Shown here piece after piece: positions 46,067 through 58,124 of a stretch of DNA of 64,000 bases. A program made the position numbers and the translations under genes. Source of the stretch: Hericium rajendrae (taxonomy: Eukaryota > Basidiomycota > Agaricomycetes > Russulales > Hericiaceae). The stretch is from assembly GCA_033439255.1 (NCBI GenBank), contig CM065878.1, positions 4,092,001-4,156,000 of the forward strand. Direction: 5' to 3'. Numbering within the stretch: the first letter of the stretch is position 1; every line of letters begins with the position of its first letter. A model generated the notes under the pieces. The model saw only the letters and a list, made by a program, of their open reading frames with translations. It was not told where the DNA came from and did not search any database.

Positions 46067-46404
46067 AATAGGCCGAATTATTGCGATGAGTCGGAAGACT
46101 AGTAGATGTGACTTGAGCGGTGAGACGCCGTGTAGTGGGACGCTGTATAGGTGTCAGTCTGAGTGACGACACGAGTTGCGTGGCGGTGGCGGTGCGACAT
46201 GCAGTCGGCCAAACTTACAGCTGCTCACACGTCCTGGCCTACCGTCCCACAGTACCTACAGTTAACAACTTCTAGTGCGTTTCACAGTATCCATTCCTAA
46301 CCACTACACAATCTTGCATCTACAATCGCACTCGTTTCTGCAGAAGAGTCACCCACCCTCACCACCTTCCTTCGGGCTATAACCAGCTCGTCGATCTCCA
46401 CGAT
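46067..46404. promoter_or_regulatory. Divergent promoter region of GET2 and the ArfGAP gene
   Basis: This is 338 bp between divergent starts. It is pyrimidine-rich just upstream of the ArfGAP ATG. No specific site was identified. Confidence 0.4.
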
Positions 46405-47783
46405 ATGTCGAGACAAGACAAGGCCACCACTGAGAAGCATACAAAGATTCTCAGGGAATTGGTGAAGAGGCCGGAGAACAAGGTGTGCGCTGACTGTAAG
46501 CATAATGGTGAGTCGGCCTCTGTTGATATGGGATACATCTCATGTTCTTGTAGATCCCCGCTGGGCATCATGGAATCTGTACGAAATCACTAGATCTATG
46601 GGTCACACATTTTTCTCATTATTACACCTATAGCGGCGTCTTCTTGTGCATACGATGCTCCGGTATTCATCGTGGCATGGGCACCCATATAAGCAAGGTC
46701 AAATCCATAGATCTTGACACTTGGACACCAGAGCAGATGGAAGTAAGTTCTCGAGCATGGCGGGATGATGCTGGTATTCATATATTCTTAGTCCATCTTG
46801 AAGTGGGGAAATCGTCGTGCCAATCTTTACTGGGAAGCACATCTCAAAACCGGCCATATACCCCCCGACCAGTGCGCCTTCTTCCCGTCTTTCGTATCAT
46901 GCTTCTAATGTCTGGATAAAACAGCAAGATGGAGTCGTTTATTCGGTCCAAATATGAGTCACGCCGATGGGCAATGGATGGCCCTCCGCCATCTGATCCG
47001 TCCGTGTTGGAAAATGAGACTTCAGCAGATGCTGCTTCTCTCAAACAGCCTTCTGTGGCACCTAGTCCAAGCGCTGCTGCGCCAAGACCCTCCATCGATT
47101 TGATTTCGGCTGCTCTTCCAGCTTCACCTGCCACACGCCCCTCCGGAACGGCACGCCAACATCAGCCCCATCAGTTACTTTCAACTCAACATATCCGCAA
47201 CCAGACCACCGGCGCAGCGATCCCGACACCTTCGGTGACTCAGCCGACGCCTGTATCTGCTCCTCCGAACGATTTGTTCTCTCTCGATTTCCACGCTCCT
47301 TCAATTGTGGATCCCCGTGTACAGAACAGCGAAGTACCGAAGAAGGATGTGAAGCAGGACATTCTTTCTCTTTTTTCTTCCTCATCGCAACCCACGACAC
47401 CTGCATCTACCGGAGCAGCGTCCTTTGGATCGCCTTGGGGGCAAACCACAGGTGGCGTGTCGCAGGGATCAACGTATGCGATTCCTGCTGCCATCGGACA
47501 ACAGACCGGAGGGAATTGGGGCGTTGGCTTCGGGTGGAATACGACGGCATCTCCTGCAGCAATGCCCTCCCACAGTAACGTCTGGGGCGCTCCGACACTG
47601 TCCACGCAGCCTGCCGCCACTTCTCAGCAGCAGTCACTTACTGCTGGTGACATATGGGGCACTCAGTCAACTTCTTCGGCAAGCTTTGGGCTAGGGGGCC
47701 AAGTCACTTCGTCGCCGCCTACTACGAACGTGGGTCAAGGGAAAGACGATGTTTTCGGGGATATATGGGGCGACTTCAAATGA
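46405..47783 (+). CDS. AGE2: AGE2-type Arf GTPase-activating protein
   Basis: It stimulates GTP hydrolysis by Arf, which controls coat release in trans-Golgi and endosomal traffic. The start at 46405 ([20 protein letters not shown]) runs into the ArfGAP zinc finger: [20 protein letters not shown] continues to [20 protein letters not shown], giving the C-x2-C-x16-C-x2-C pattern with the catalytic Arg in IHR. The finger is spliced across about 46,506-46,554 and 46,579-46,634. [20 protein letters not shown] and [20 protein letters not shown] complete the domain after two more introns. The C-terminal 270 residues are low complexity (Gln, Ser, Thr, Gly) with repeated W-x-W/GxxW units, ending FGDIWGDFK, similar to clathrin-adaptor-binding tails of SMAP/AGE2 proteins. 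Confidence 0.93.
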
Positions 47784-47995
47784 AGTTGGGCTAATATTTT
47801 ATTTGGCCCTTGATCTGTCCCAGTACTGCATTGGATCTTGGTCTCGATATGTGTGGTCGTAGCTAGGCATCATAACCACTTCGATGCACCGCCCTTCATT
47901 AATTCCAGCAGCAGCATATACGATGGTAATCAGCTACAACAAGTACATATACACCCTTTCCATGGATACAATACTGGCATCTTCGACGTATCATG

Positions 47996-50709
47996 TCATA
48001 TAGACGCGAGATCCTGCCGCATAGTCAGATAGATTGTTTCAAGGATATTGGAGATTTAGAATATACCTTCTCAATGATTTTTCTAGCAATCGGATGGAAA
48101 GCATCCTTCGATCTTGCAAAATACTCCTTGGCCAACGCTGGATCGACTTTGCTGGCTGCACGGAATACGGTTCTACAGAATTTCATCCGGCCTTTGATGA
48201 CACCAGTCTCATCGTCACCTACGACCCATCGGAGAGCATCCTTGGCGAAAAGTTTAGCAGCTGGAGAAAGCGGGTCTTGTAGTGCTATGTCATAAAAGCG
48301 CATGCGGATCTCAGCGTTGGTGGAGGTTGACAGGCGATAGAGTGATCCGAGATGTGAGATATGAGAAGGGGGCAGAGGCGCGAACGAAGACAACCGTTCG
48401 AGAAAGACGACTGTGAACAATTCAGACAGCGTTGATTAACCGGGTGAATGTTTCATTTCATTTCTGCCGCGCACCTTTCTGATTAGCATTGAAGTCCTGA
48501 ACATCTGACTCCGCGAAAGGTAACTTCTCGGCTTCAGAGATTGATCGGGAGGCATCCCACCGCTGGGCTAAGTTATACGGTGGAGCGGCCAGACTCATAT
48601 CATACTCCATTTTCACTGGCAATTCAACACCGTCACCATAAAGCCATGCCTAGTGATCAAGCCGTCGTTAAGATATTTTTAATTATTACAGATCCTCGAT
48701 GCAGAGTGACGCACCTTCCAATCGATTTCATTGAGAGCCTCTGTTTGAGCTTTGCTTCCGTTCTTCTCATAGTAAGTAAATAAATGGGCTTTCCACTGAT
48801 CCGTAGTTATACTTTTCCCCATGAAGGTTTTGACATAATCCTTAACATACGGCAGGAAGATATCAAGTCCACCAAGCTTCTGCTCTGATTACTTCGTCAG
48901 CACAATGTATGATAGATTTCTCTCACGCCGAGTCTCTCACCAATGTAAAGCAGAAAGTTTGCCCCTTTCTCATACGGAACGGTACTATATGCTTCATCCG
49001 GATCTTCACCGGGCTCGAAGTCAATAACGAGCCGCTGGTATTTCGGTTTGTCCTTGTAAAGGTTCAAAGCATTCTGTAGGGCTTTAAAACCAATGAGGAA
49101 AGAGAATCCGCGTTCAGCCGGGGAATGAAGGAATTGCTGCAGAAGGCGCTCAATATAAGTTGTCCAGCCCTCATTTAACCAGAAATGGGTGGCATGAGCG
49201 TGTCTGAGAAGTAATTAGTAGAGTATACAACGAACAAACGGCACAATCGCTGATTTACTCACGTAATACCGTTACCAAACCACGAATGAGTAAGTTCATG
49301 GACGACAACGTCAACCAGGCTGCGGTCTCCGGTTAACAGTGCTGTACAGCCCAGTCAGAACGAGATAACAAGATAGTCAAGGATAGATTGACTTGGTGTT
49401 AAGAATGATATGCACGCATTTTCCTAAGTGGACATGTCAAAAATCACTATTCTCGAAAAATAGGAACAGTCATTACCATGCCTCCATAGGGGAACGACGG
49501 CGGAAGGACGAGAAGATCATAAACTCCGAAGCGATAAGGTCCTACAATGTCTTCCTCCTTAGACAAAAATCTGGACCTGGGATTAACATTACTCGTTGCA
49601 GGTAGGTGGTCGATGTTTACTTGCCTCCCTGTGTCCTCACTGAACTCCCAGTAGGAGGATTCCATGAGCTCGGGTTCAGCCCATACACCGCTTGTCCAAG
49701 ATTTGCCCTCTACAGCTGGGAAAGACTGATAGCAAAGATTGCCACTGGCAATAGCAATAAGATATGAGGGTATAGGGACTGGCTGCCAAACATAAAAGTT
49801 TTGAGTTAGAGACGTTGACGGCATGAATGATGGGAGAGATACGAACTTGATCATATGTGTACGTGACGGTTTCTCTGCCAACGACCTTTCCGTCGTGCGC
49901 AGGCCCATTCGCAGGAGGAGAAACGCGAATTGCGGAGAGAAGCACAGGGAGGACAGATACAACTTGAGCCGAATACGTCTGAGTCATCGTCAGTCAGAGA
50001 ATTATTAAGGCACAATTTCGGGAATTACCATCTTGATAGATGGTGTGTCTACAAGATGCCACTCAGCTCAATATCTGTCTCTAAATTAAAAGACTGACCT
50101 TGCAATGGTGCCAAGGCCCTCGCATAGATGGGTTGACACTGGCTAAATAGGTAAGGGAGTTGGCCACCTTGCGTTTGTCTGTGATAGAAGACATAAAATT
50201 AGGCACGACTACAGAAATAAAGAAAGGCATAGATGCCGTACTCTTTCTCAAGCCATTGCAGGGCGATACAGCATTCCGAGGTTTTGTAGAAAATCTTCAC
50301 CGATATTTTTGCACCAGACTTCGCGCCTGTCGGAAGAGGGATCTGGAGAGCGGATCCCATAACGGGGTGCCGTTCTGTTAAGTGGAACTAGGCATTGAAC
50401 TCGGCTCAGATAGAATTCCTCATCCGCTTTGATTTCACTGGCTTACCGATGCAGCAACACCATCTACCTCGATTGTCTCTATGTTGAGGTCAAGGGTGTC
50501 AAAGCTGCATGAGGTATGAGAAATGCTGGTGGCATCTCTGATCAAAAGGCGTAGACATACATGACTTGGGCAAGGTGGTCCTCCTTGAGTACCATCGTAT
50601 GAGTTGCCGAACCTGACAATTCCTTTCGATGGAAGTCGAGAGCCCATTCGAAGCGGATGTGGGTAGTCGCAACCTGAAGATAATTCGACTGAGAGGTTGG
50701 ATCCGACAT
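47996..50709 (-). CDS. LTA4H: M1-family zinc aminopeptidase of the leukotriene-A4-hydrolase type
   Basis: This is a bifunctional-type M1 metallopeptidase. Fungal members have aminopeptidase and epoxide hydrolase activity in the cytosol. The start at 50709 reads MSDPTSQSNYLQVATTHIRF and continues HRKELSGSATHTMVL. The catalytic domain has GNLCYQSFPAVEGKSWTSGV, WAEPELMESSYWEFSEDTGR, IVGPYRFGVYDLLVLPPSFP, YGGMENA (joined by an intron at about 49,414-49,477), the zinc motif VVHELTHSW (about 49,283-49,309) and NEGWTTYIERLLQQF, then PYEKGANFLLYI. The C-terminal helical domain (AEIRMRFYDIALQDPLSPAA, AKEYFARSKDAFHPIARKII) ends EKDLASI after a last intron (about 48,019-48,079). At least a dozen introns are present. 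The gene looks complete. Confidence 0.94.
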
Positions 50710-51122
50710 ATTATCTGAAAAAGTTCCTCGAGTTGATATCTTCGTGGATCCGACTTGCCGATTACTATCTATCAGAAGGAATGACGTGAGTTAATAGTAT
50801 GTCACTGGCCAGCGAAGATTTCTCTGACATATAGCACCGACGAGACTTGCAAGGCAGTACTAACAGGTACCCAACTGTTTATTTGGTCGCGTCGGTATGT
50901 ACTATGATCAGCGGGTGCAGCGGTTTGCGGTCGACGTCGATATCGATGTCGACGATTTGATTGCTGACTAAGCGATATTTTCTGCTACTTATCACAAACA
51001 TGTCCTTTTCACGGCACCAACTTGTCCGACTTTCAGATCTCAGATACCAATAGATCTCAAGTGCCTGCAGCTTCATGGAAGCAGCTTCGCCAGCATAGTC
51101 GTTGTAGTTGTTCATTTCCAGC
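50710..51122. promoter_or_regulatory. Divergent promoter region of the aminopeptidase and RPA12 genes
   Basis: This 413 bp stretch contains a gtcgacgtcgatatcgatgt-like alternating run near 50,930 that is partly self-complementary. No other signal was found. Confidence 0.4.
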
Positions 51123-51785
51123 ATGCCAGCACTTACAGGCCTCACACAAAAGATAGGTTCGTAGCTGCATGACTAAACTTGAGAAACCCATTCACACATC
51201 CTAAAGGTTCATTGGTCTTCTGTCCGAATTGCGGCACACTTTTCGACCTTCCACGAGAGGGAGAGATGTCAGTGGCATGCGAGCATTGCGGTCATGAGGA
51301 ACCAGCGAACAGTACGTGAACTTATGCGCTACTCAGTCTTCCGTGCCGAAACGTCAATGATTTTGCAGCATATGAGAACATAGAGATCACAACGCGTTCT
51401 CATCCCGATGCATTTCCGTCGACGTTGAGGCAAAAGCGGAAGACCCAGACCAAGATACACGAGGGTAGTGAAGGTCTGCTAAAGGTGCGAAACTCCACAC
51501 TCTGACTCTAACTCTAATCGAAATGAAACATGAAACATATCACAGGTCACAGAAAAGTGCCCTGAATGCGGCCATATCGAAGCGTATTCAAAGGAGATAC
51601 AGGTATGTAAATTGAAGTAACGCCTCGCTGCTGTAGTTTCTAATCGCACGTTCCAAGATGCGGAGTGCAGACGAGGGATCAACTATTCTGTACACAGTGA
51701 GTGGCCAGTATCTTGTCATTGCTGTTATTTCTCATCTATGCCTAAGTGCGTTGCCTGCAAGCACGGTTGGCGCATCAATAACTAA
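51123..51785 (+). CDS. RPA12: RPA12, RNA polymerase I subunit A12.2
   Basis: This small zinc-ribbon subunit of RNA polymerase I supports transcript cleavage and termination. The start at 51123 (MPALTGLTQKI) splices over a 48-bp intron into GSLVFCPNCGTLFDLPREGE and CEHCGHEEPAN, the N-terminal zinc ribbon. After further exons (TYENIEITTRSHPDAFPSTL) comes the C-terminal TFIIS-like ribbon: CPECGHIEAYSKEIQ, then MRSADEGSTILYT with the RSADE acidic hairpin, and CVACKHGWRINN before the stop. Five introns of 42-65 bp are all in frame. The gene ends only 49 bp from the convergent OST5-like stop codon, so the two 3' untranslated regions must overlap. Confidence 0.93.
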
Positions 51786-51834
51786 GCATAAAAAGTTGCC
51801 CTGCCGCAACTTTGATGGAGTATGGTGCACGCCT

Positions 51835-52201
51835 TTACACATAGACTCCCACAGTACAGAATAGTGCGACCACGCCGAATCCACCCAAAGCACTAGCCGT
51901 TGCGGCTACGGCTGCTTCGCGGACGGGCACTGTGTCTTTCGAAAGGCTATGATGACAATGAGTTTTGTTCGTCGCACAATTTGCAATGACATACGTAGAG
52001 AAATAGAATGCTAGAACGAATGTCGTTGCCAAAAGCACGAATGCGAGGACAGGAAGGAGGCCAGTGTGCAAGTAGGGAGAGAATGCTGGCAAAGTCTTGT
52101 AAAGATGCTGCGCGGCGAGTAAGGTCATCCACGCTTTGAGTAGACGTCGAGTAAAAGGCTACCTTTGCCGCATCGTAAGTGGTAATGCTGTCCTGGGACA
52201 T
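51835..52201 (-). CDS. OST5: OST5/TMEM258-like oligosaccharyltransferase subunit
   Basis: This is a two-helix ER membrane protein of about 90 residues, probably the small OST subunit that aids N-glycosylation. The start at 52201 (MSQDSITTYDAAK) joins over a 58-bp intron (about 52,105-52,162) to HLYKTLPAFSPYLHTGLLPV. The first helix is LPVLAFVLLATTFVLAFYFS. After a short loop, REAAVAATASALGGFGVVAL FCTVGVYV forms the second helix. Its ending GFGV with a final GVYV matches the GFGV...GIYV pattern of TMEM258. The loop has a CATNKTHC segment not typical of the animal protein. Confidence 0.75.
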
Positions 52202-52569
52202 TGGGGCTACAATTGGATGATGGCTGACGGATCTCGAGAGTGAGGTAGCTGATTGACTTGGAGAGACCACACAGGTCGCGTCAACGGCGTGCCAGTATAT
52301 CTGGCGTGGCGACAGGTGGCCTCGCCCCAAGCTGACGTATTTATATATCAAGGCGCCGCGGCAGTGACGCAAACACGTGTCATCAAAGGGATATCAACCC
52401 TCCGTCAGCGCTCTCCTTTCTCTCTCCTCTTCAGCTTCCCGTCCTCCTGTCCTTTCCATTTCGCCTTTCCATAGCCGTTGTACGTCGTCTGCTCTGCGCA
52501 GCAATATTATCGTTGCTGATTGGTTCTTCCTTTCCCCGTCTCGACGTTGCCGCTGTGACCTCCTTTTAG
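52202..52569. promoter_or_regulatory. Divergent promoter region of the OST5-like and YOP1 genes
   Basis: This is 368 bp between divergent starts. A pyrimidine-rich tract (about 52,405-52,470) lies upstream of YOP1. Confidence 0.4.
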
Positions 52570-53280
52570 ATGTCGTCTGCCCAGAAGGTCCAGCAACACC
52601 CCGTTTTCCAGCAGGTGAAGAACAAAGCCAGCTACTACAATCAGCAGTTGGATAAGGAGGTACGCCTCATCTCGTGTTCTATCAGTCTCAGCTGATCGTC
52701 TTCCCTCGATTGTCGCACACCGCAGCTTTCCAAGTATCCCTTCCTTATCAACCTCGAGCAGCGCACACAAATCCCCAAGACGTATGCCTTTGTCGGCACA
52801 GTATCCCTAGTCACTTTCTTCCACTTCATCAACGCACTTGCTGCGCCTGTTTCAAATTTGGTGGGATGGGCTCTCCCAGCCTACCTGTCGTTCAAGGCGC
52901 TTGAGACCCCTGGCCACCAGGACGATGCCCAGTGGCTTACTTATTGGGTCGTCTTTGGCTTCTTCAACTTCCTTGAAGGATTTGCACTTCGCATTGTCCT
53001 GTATTACTTCCCCTGGTACTTCGCATTCAAGACCGTTTTCATCTTGTGGTTGCAGCTGCCTGCATTCCGCGTGAGTCTTACCTTCATTGGTATGTTGAGG
53101 CACACTTACCTACCTGCTTTACTCCCGTAGGGTGCCCAAAACATATACTACACTCTGTTGAAGCCAGTCCTTGCCAACATTAGCCACCCAGGACGCGTTT
53201 CCCCATCCACCTCACAGAACGACACCCCAGTGACGGCCGAGGGTCTCCGCGAACGGGTTGCGACGGCCACCTCCGAGTGA
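52570..53280 (+). CDS. YOP1: YOP1/REEP (TB2/DP1/HVA22 family) ER membrane-shaping protein
   Basis: YOP1 forms hairpins in the membrane and keeps ER tubules curved. The start at 52570 reads MSSAQKVQQHPVFQQVKNKA and SYYNQQLDKE, then after an intron ELSKYPFLINLEQRTQIPKT. The hydrophobic hairpins are YAFVGTVSLVTFFHFI and NLVGWALPAYLSFKALETPG, followed by the conserved DDAQWLTYWVVFGFFNFLEG and YYFPWYFAFKTVFILWLQLP. A second intron (about 53,072-53,130) joins AFR to GAQNIYYTLLKPVLANI. The tail is short and Ser/Thr-rich. Length of about 190 residues is usual for fungi. Confidence 0.95.
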
Positions 53281-54534
53281 AGGAGTGTGAAGGGGGTTGC
53301 CTTCCATCATCTTCTCTCGATAGAACATCGTATGCACTCCGTCTTCAGTCATCTGCCTGCTCTGTTTTGTGTTACTATATGACTCTTATCTTCGCTGGTT
53401 TCGCTGCCTTGTGTCCTAGCGTTACTTAGTCCCGTTCTACGAGTTTGTAATGACATAATGAATCTACCGTGCGGGCAGCGCCAACGCTACTAGCCAGAAG
53501 TGGAAGAGTTCCTGCTGCAAAGACTCAGTCGAGCGAAGCGAGACGGAAAGATTTTCGTGGCCTTATCTTTAATCTATGATATGTTTTGGAGCTCATTTAG
53601 ATTCAGAGTCCGCTGATTCGCGTGACCCGATTGGACGAGGAGCTCATTTTGGACGTTGGCGAAGCATATGAAATGGCCTCTGGAATATCATACCGTAGAT
53701 TTAAGTACGAAAAGTCGTCCAATGGTGTCTGTAGCCTCTAGCATTAGTTCCTGGTCCCGAGTAAGGAACAGGTCTTCTCTCTGGTTTAAGGCTTGAACTG
53801 GCTACCTTGCGTGTTCTCGGCAGTCTCCGAATGGCGTATGAACTTAAACTTTGATAATTATGGTGCAAATTGATGGTTACAGGCAAAACGGTCATAGCAA
53901 GGGACTGCACCAGAAAAAAGTTGACAATGTTGGTGAGAGAGGTGGGCAGGGCCAATGGGATAAGGTGACAAGAGATGGTCCAAAGTGGCAAGTCCATGCC
54001 ATAAGTTCTGTCGGTGAGCCTCTATCATGAACTTTCACAAACCACTTGGAGAAAGTGGGCTGATGCTTCACATGGCAAAATGATTCCTTTCATTTTTTCC
54101 CTATAAAGGTGCATAGATAAGTAAACTTGCTTCTTGCTTCTTTGCATAATGTAAATTATCAAATTCTGATAACATATCCTCAAACTCACACTGCCTACTA
54201 GTGGCTGCTCCATTATAGTGTCAGATTCTTTTTTGCCTGTCAACAATTCTTGCAGTAAAATGAACAGCTTCAAGTTATGAGTCATATTCTAGGAAAAACT
54301 ATAGGAACATTCTGAATTCTGTGAGTTCTGATTAGATCAAATTGTATAAGGTACAAGGGGCTTGCGGGATTGTAATCCCGGACTAGGGGTAGGGTAGTTA
54401 GTTGGGTCTGGCTGCATGTTATTGGAAAAATCTACCTTATGACATAATCAAAATTATTGGCACGGAATTGCTATTTTGAGCTGGCTAGGCATACACAGAA
54501 CTCAGGCCGTACAAGTAAATTGGCAGCCAAGACA
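53281..54534. other. Transition from genes to the mobile-element island
   Basis: These 1.25 kb contain the YOP1 3' region, then AT-rich sequence without supported genes. A short inverted repeat cgggatt/aatcccg lies at 54,365-54,380. It could mark the left flank of the transposase element, but no target duplication was found. Confidence 0.4.
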
Positions 54535-57500
54535 ATGGCAGACAACACAGAAGTGAGTCATTCTCATGAATCTGAAGCTATCATTACTCATAATGAATAT
54601 CCTGACTTTTCAGGAAGACCAGCTCGTCGTCGACAAGGATGGCTTTGTACTGTGCCCAAGATGCAGCTCTAAAATTCTGATCGGCAACGGTGGACTTAAC
54701 AACTTCATGAAACAACACCTAGGAAACAAGAAGTGTGAGAAGGAGAGAAAGAAGCAGGAGAAGGACAGGACATCTCAGAAGAAGACCCAGCTACTTACCT
54801 CATTCTTTTCAAAGAAGAGTGCAGCAACGCCGGTGCCATCGACAGTCTCAGCGCCTCCATTGATTGCAGTTCCTCGTCCCCCACTCGAGCACGTATGATA
54901 TGCCAGTCCAGGCGCATCAGAGTCCAGTTGCATTGTGCCTGCAGGACAGCAACTTCTTCGTCAACTACAAGATGCAATAAAGCACATACCTGCGTCAATG
55001 CCAGAGGCCGAGGATGGTGATCTTATTGCATGGTTTGCAGGAGAACTGCTGACACTTCCTTCAGAGGATGCATGGGAAATGCTAGATCCCATGCTGAACC
55101 AGCTCGTTGGATATGGTGTGGCAGCAGAGAGGGCCATGCTGGATATGCGTTGTGGCAAGAATGGGCTGGATGGGCTCTACTGGTTCCTCAAGCACTTCAT
55201 CGAGATAAAGCAGGTTGAAGTGGTGTTGCTAGAAGGGAAGATGAGTGTTCTGCTCAAGGCTATCAAGATTGTGTGAGCATACCTGCATCTACTGTACAAT
55301 AAATGGACTACTGACACTTTCTTCAGCTCCAAGGCAGGTCATGACACAAGCGATGATACGTAGGAACCTTGTGATGATGATGCCGATCTGGTGATGCTTG
55401 ATGGTCTGCCCGACGATGCTGACAAGGTACTGCTTGATGGGCCGTCTGATGGAGCTGATCTGGTCATGCATGACGGACCGCCCAACGATACTGGAACGGA
55501 GCGTCAAAGTGATGATGAATCCAATATTGTGCTGCTTGATGGATCACCTCATAACTCTGCATCAGAACGATGACCATTGACTGCAGATAATTTGGTGGAG
55601 GCCCATCGGCAGAACAAAGTCACCATCATCAAGCATTCAAAGCAATGCCAGGGTTATGCACTCATCTTTCTGCCAGGTCAGACAGCCAATTCAAGTTATT
55701 CCTTTATGCTGCATGATGCATGAAGCTTACCATGGGAGTACAAATTGCATGCCGATATGTTTACGTTAAGAGCACGATCATGCTCAGGTCATGTTGTTAT
55801 CAAGGACCGATGCCCCGCATGCAACAAGCTAGAAGAAAACAGTATCCTCACTGGTATCATCAGCCAAATTGCAGAGGGCATTCATGAAAATGCACCATTC
55901 ATGTACTATGGGTGCACCGCACTTACTGACCTCACTCAGTGCAAGAACACCACCATCGATGAGCTTCGTCTGCATTGCCTCAATGATGCGAGGAAGCTTG
56001 TTGTCCATGCAGGCATCATCGACCAGCATAAGCAGATGTTGCTGGCTATCGCCAGTCAGAAGATTCCCTGTATTGGCCAGGCTTTACATGTGGGGTTCAA
56101 GCGAAACATGGGGATGCATGCCATGTTAGAACTGGTGAAAGGGCAGCAAATGGGACTTACCATCTGAAGAGCTTTGATGAAGAAGATGACTTGCAAGCAG
56201 TACTCCTCTCAGACTGGGTGGAGCTCGAGTCACAAACATTGCTCACCGGATACATGGGTCACCTGCTGCAGCGACCATCCATCGATGACCCGCAATCATG
56301 CTCATTCTTGCCTCTTCTGAGGTTCCTCAGATCCAGGAGATTCAAAGAAACATCGTCTCTTGTTTCGAAAGCTTGAAAGATCTAGAGATCATGAGGTTAG
56401 GTGGCATTTTTCATGGTGTAGTCATGTTCGATGAGATTGCTACTGAGCATTGTCCAAGATGGGATGATAAGAGTAACAAATTCCTTGGAATCTGTCAGAA
56501 ACATGCTGCAAAGACAATGCTGGTGTTCAAGACGAAGGAGGACCTTGAGATGGTCTTCGAAGATTTGGAGCGAGGTGAGGTTCATCTTGTGTCAGAGGTA
56601 AGTGCTTCAGTCGCTGCACTTTCCCCATTGGTCATTACTAATTGCCTGACATGTTTTCCATTGTCTACAGGCAACAGTCGGGGCTGTTGGCCTCTTGAAC
56701 TTTGATTCTCGCCTTTACAGCACATGCCCCGTTCTCGTCTCAGGCAGCTGTAAGCACGAAAATGCCGGGCAACATGCATCCATTATCCAGACCATGATTG
56801 ATGCTGTGAATAGCAGAGCAGATCTCATGCACACCCATATCATATCGCTTGCATCTGATGGCGAGGCTCGATGTGGATGAGCACTTATTAACCTCACCTT
56901 CAAGAATATGCTCCAGCCATCATCACCCATATATGCCATGCTCAATCCGCTTGCCCTCATGGACTTTCATGTTGGAGACGACGACATCACACCGGACAAG
57001 GACTATAAGCATGTCTTCAAGTGCCTTCGCAATGCTTTGCTTCGCAAGAAAGGCATTTGTGTCTGTGGCATTTGGCTCACACCCTCAATTATCCAGGCAC
57101 ACCTTCATGATGCGGGGCACTCCGCAATTCACGTTCGGTCTGTATTTGACCCAGAAGATAAGCAAGACGTTGTCCTCACCTACAATCTACTGAAGGATAT
57201 ATGGACTTTGCCACCATGTGAGCTGTCTACCAAGGTGCAACCTGGCTTCGTAGCTGCTCGGGATGCATTGAAGACCTTTGGCTTGTTCTGTTACCATTTG
57301 ATCTATCCCTACGTGTGCATTGACATGTCCCTGACCAAACAGCTCGAGCACCTTAGCATCATGGCCCATCTTGCACTAGCTCTCTTTGCTCATGATAGGG
57401 CACATGCAGACTTTGTGCCATCTCCACTTTATATCGACATCATGCTCATGGTAAAAAATGTCTACTTCTGTGTTGCAAAAGCCAAAGCTGATCTTCCAGA

Positions 57501-57852
57501 TAGCAAATTCTTCATTATTCTTCTCGGTACTGATTGCCTCGAGATGCTGTTTGGCATTCTTCGCACCATGGTAGGCAATGATGCTAATCTCGATGTCTTG
57601 CAACTTTCTCTTTGACTGGCTGGCACAACTGATGTTGCAAACATCTTCACGCAGTACCCTGAATGGGACAAGGGACCACATCGCCTTCACCTTCCTGCTA
57701 TTTCAAGGAGCAATATGACCATCCCAGATGCAGTGGACCATATCAACTCTCGATCATGGAGAGCAGATATCACTGTACGAGGGGTGTCTCTGGCGAGTTG
57801 CTGGAAGACCGGCCGACGTCTAGCCCATCAGGAAAAATGGTTCTTTAGGTGA
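54535..57852 (+). pseudogene. Decayed DNA-transposon-like gene (zinc finger plus transposase-like core)
   Basis: ATG at 54,535 (MADNTE) splices to EDQLVVDKDGFVLCPRCSSK, a short Cys/His zinc-finger region, with a Lys-rich tail. Further pieces are AWEMLDPMLNQLVGYGVAAE, RDRCPACNK-like and KDRCPACNKLEENSIL, VMFDEIATEHCPRWDDKSNK, ATVGAVGLLNFDSRLYSTCP, THIISLASDGEARCG, HVFKCLRNALLRKKGICVCG and LLGTDCLEMLFGILRTMVGN. This resembles a family of large basidiomycete transposase-like proteins. A link to P-element/THAP9-type transposases is my inference from the SDG and LEMLFG-x-x-R blocks. In-frame TGA or TAG codons occur at 54,896, about 55,360, 55,571, about 55,721, 56,878 and 57,613, plus frame changes near 56,140 and 56,290. 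Most stops could come from CGA or CAG by one C-to-T change. The gene is dead. Its missing C-terminus seems to lie at about 61,290. Confidence 0.7.
55372..55500 (+). repeat. 36-bp in-frame tandem repeat in the transposase-like gene
   Basis: Three to four copies encode DDADLVMLDGLP, DDADKVLLDGPS, DGADLVMHDGPP and a diverged fourth copy. The period of 36 bp preserves the frame. Confidence 0.7.
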
Positions 57853-58124
57853 TAGCCGGGATAGCACTACCAAAGCCACACCTTGGATACGGTAGCGAAG
57901 CCTCGGCTACCGATAGATAATCAGTTTGATATCTGTTGATCCAGAGATGTTACAAAACTGGAATCATGGCTACAGTAGTTCTCATAGCACATGTAGATCA
58001 TGAGACCATCCGACATCCTCATAAGCACACTCCAAAGCAACAGTCATTTTTTTTTACTATGAACAGTCACAATATATATTCATTGGGCTTGAATAGCATG
58101 TTTACAAATTAAATAAGTCGGCAG

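Noticed and set aside
54896-57615. TGA read-through or selenocysteine in the transposase-like gene
   Set aside because: TAG and frame changes also occur and fungi of this group lack selenoproteins. Decay explains all of it.
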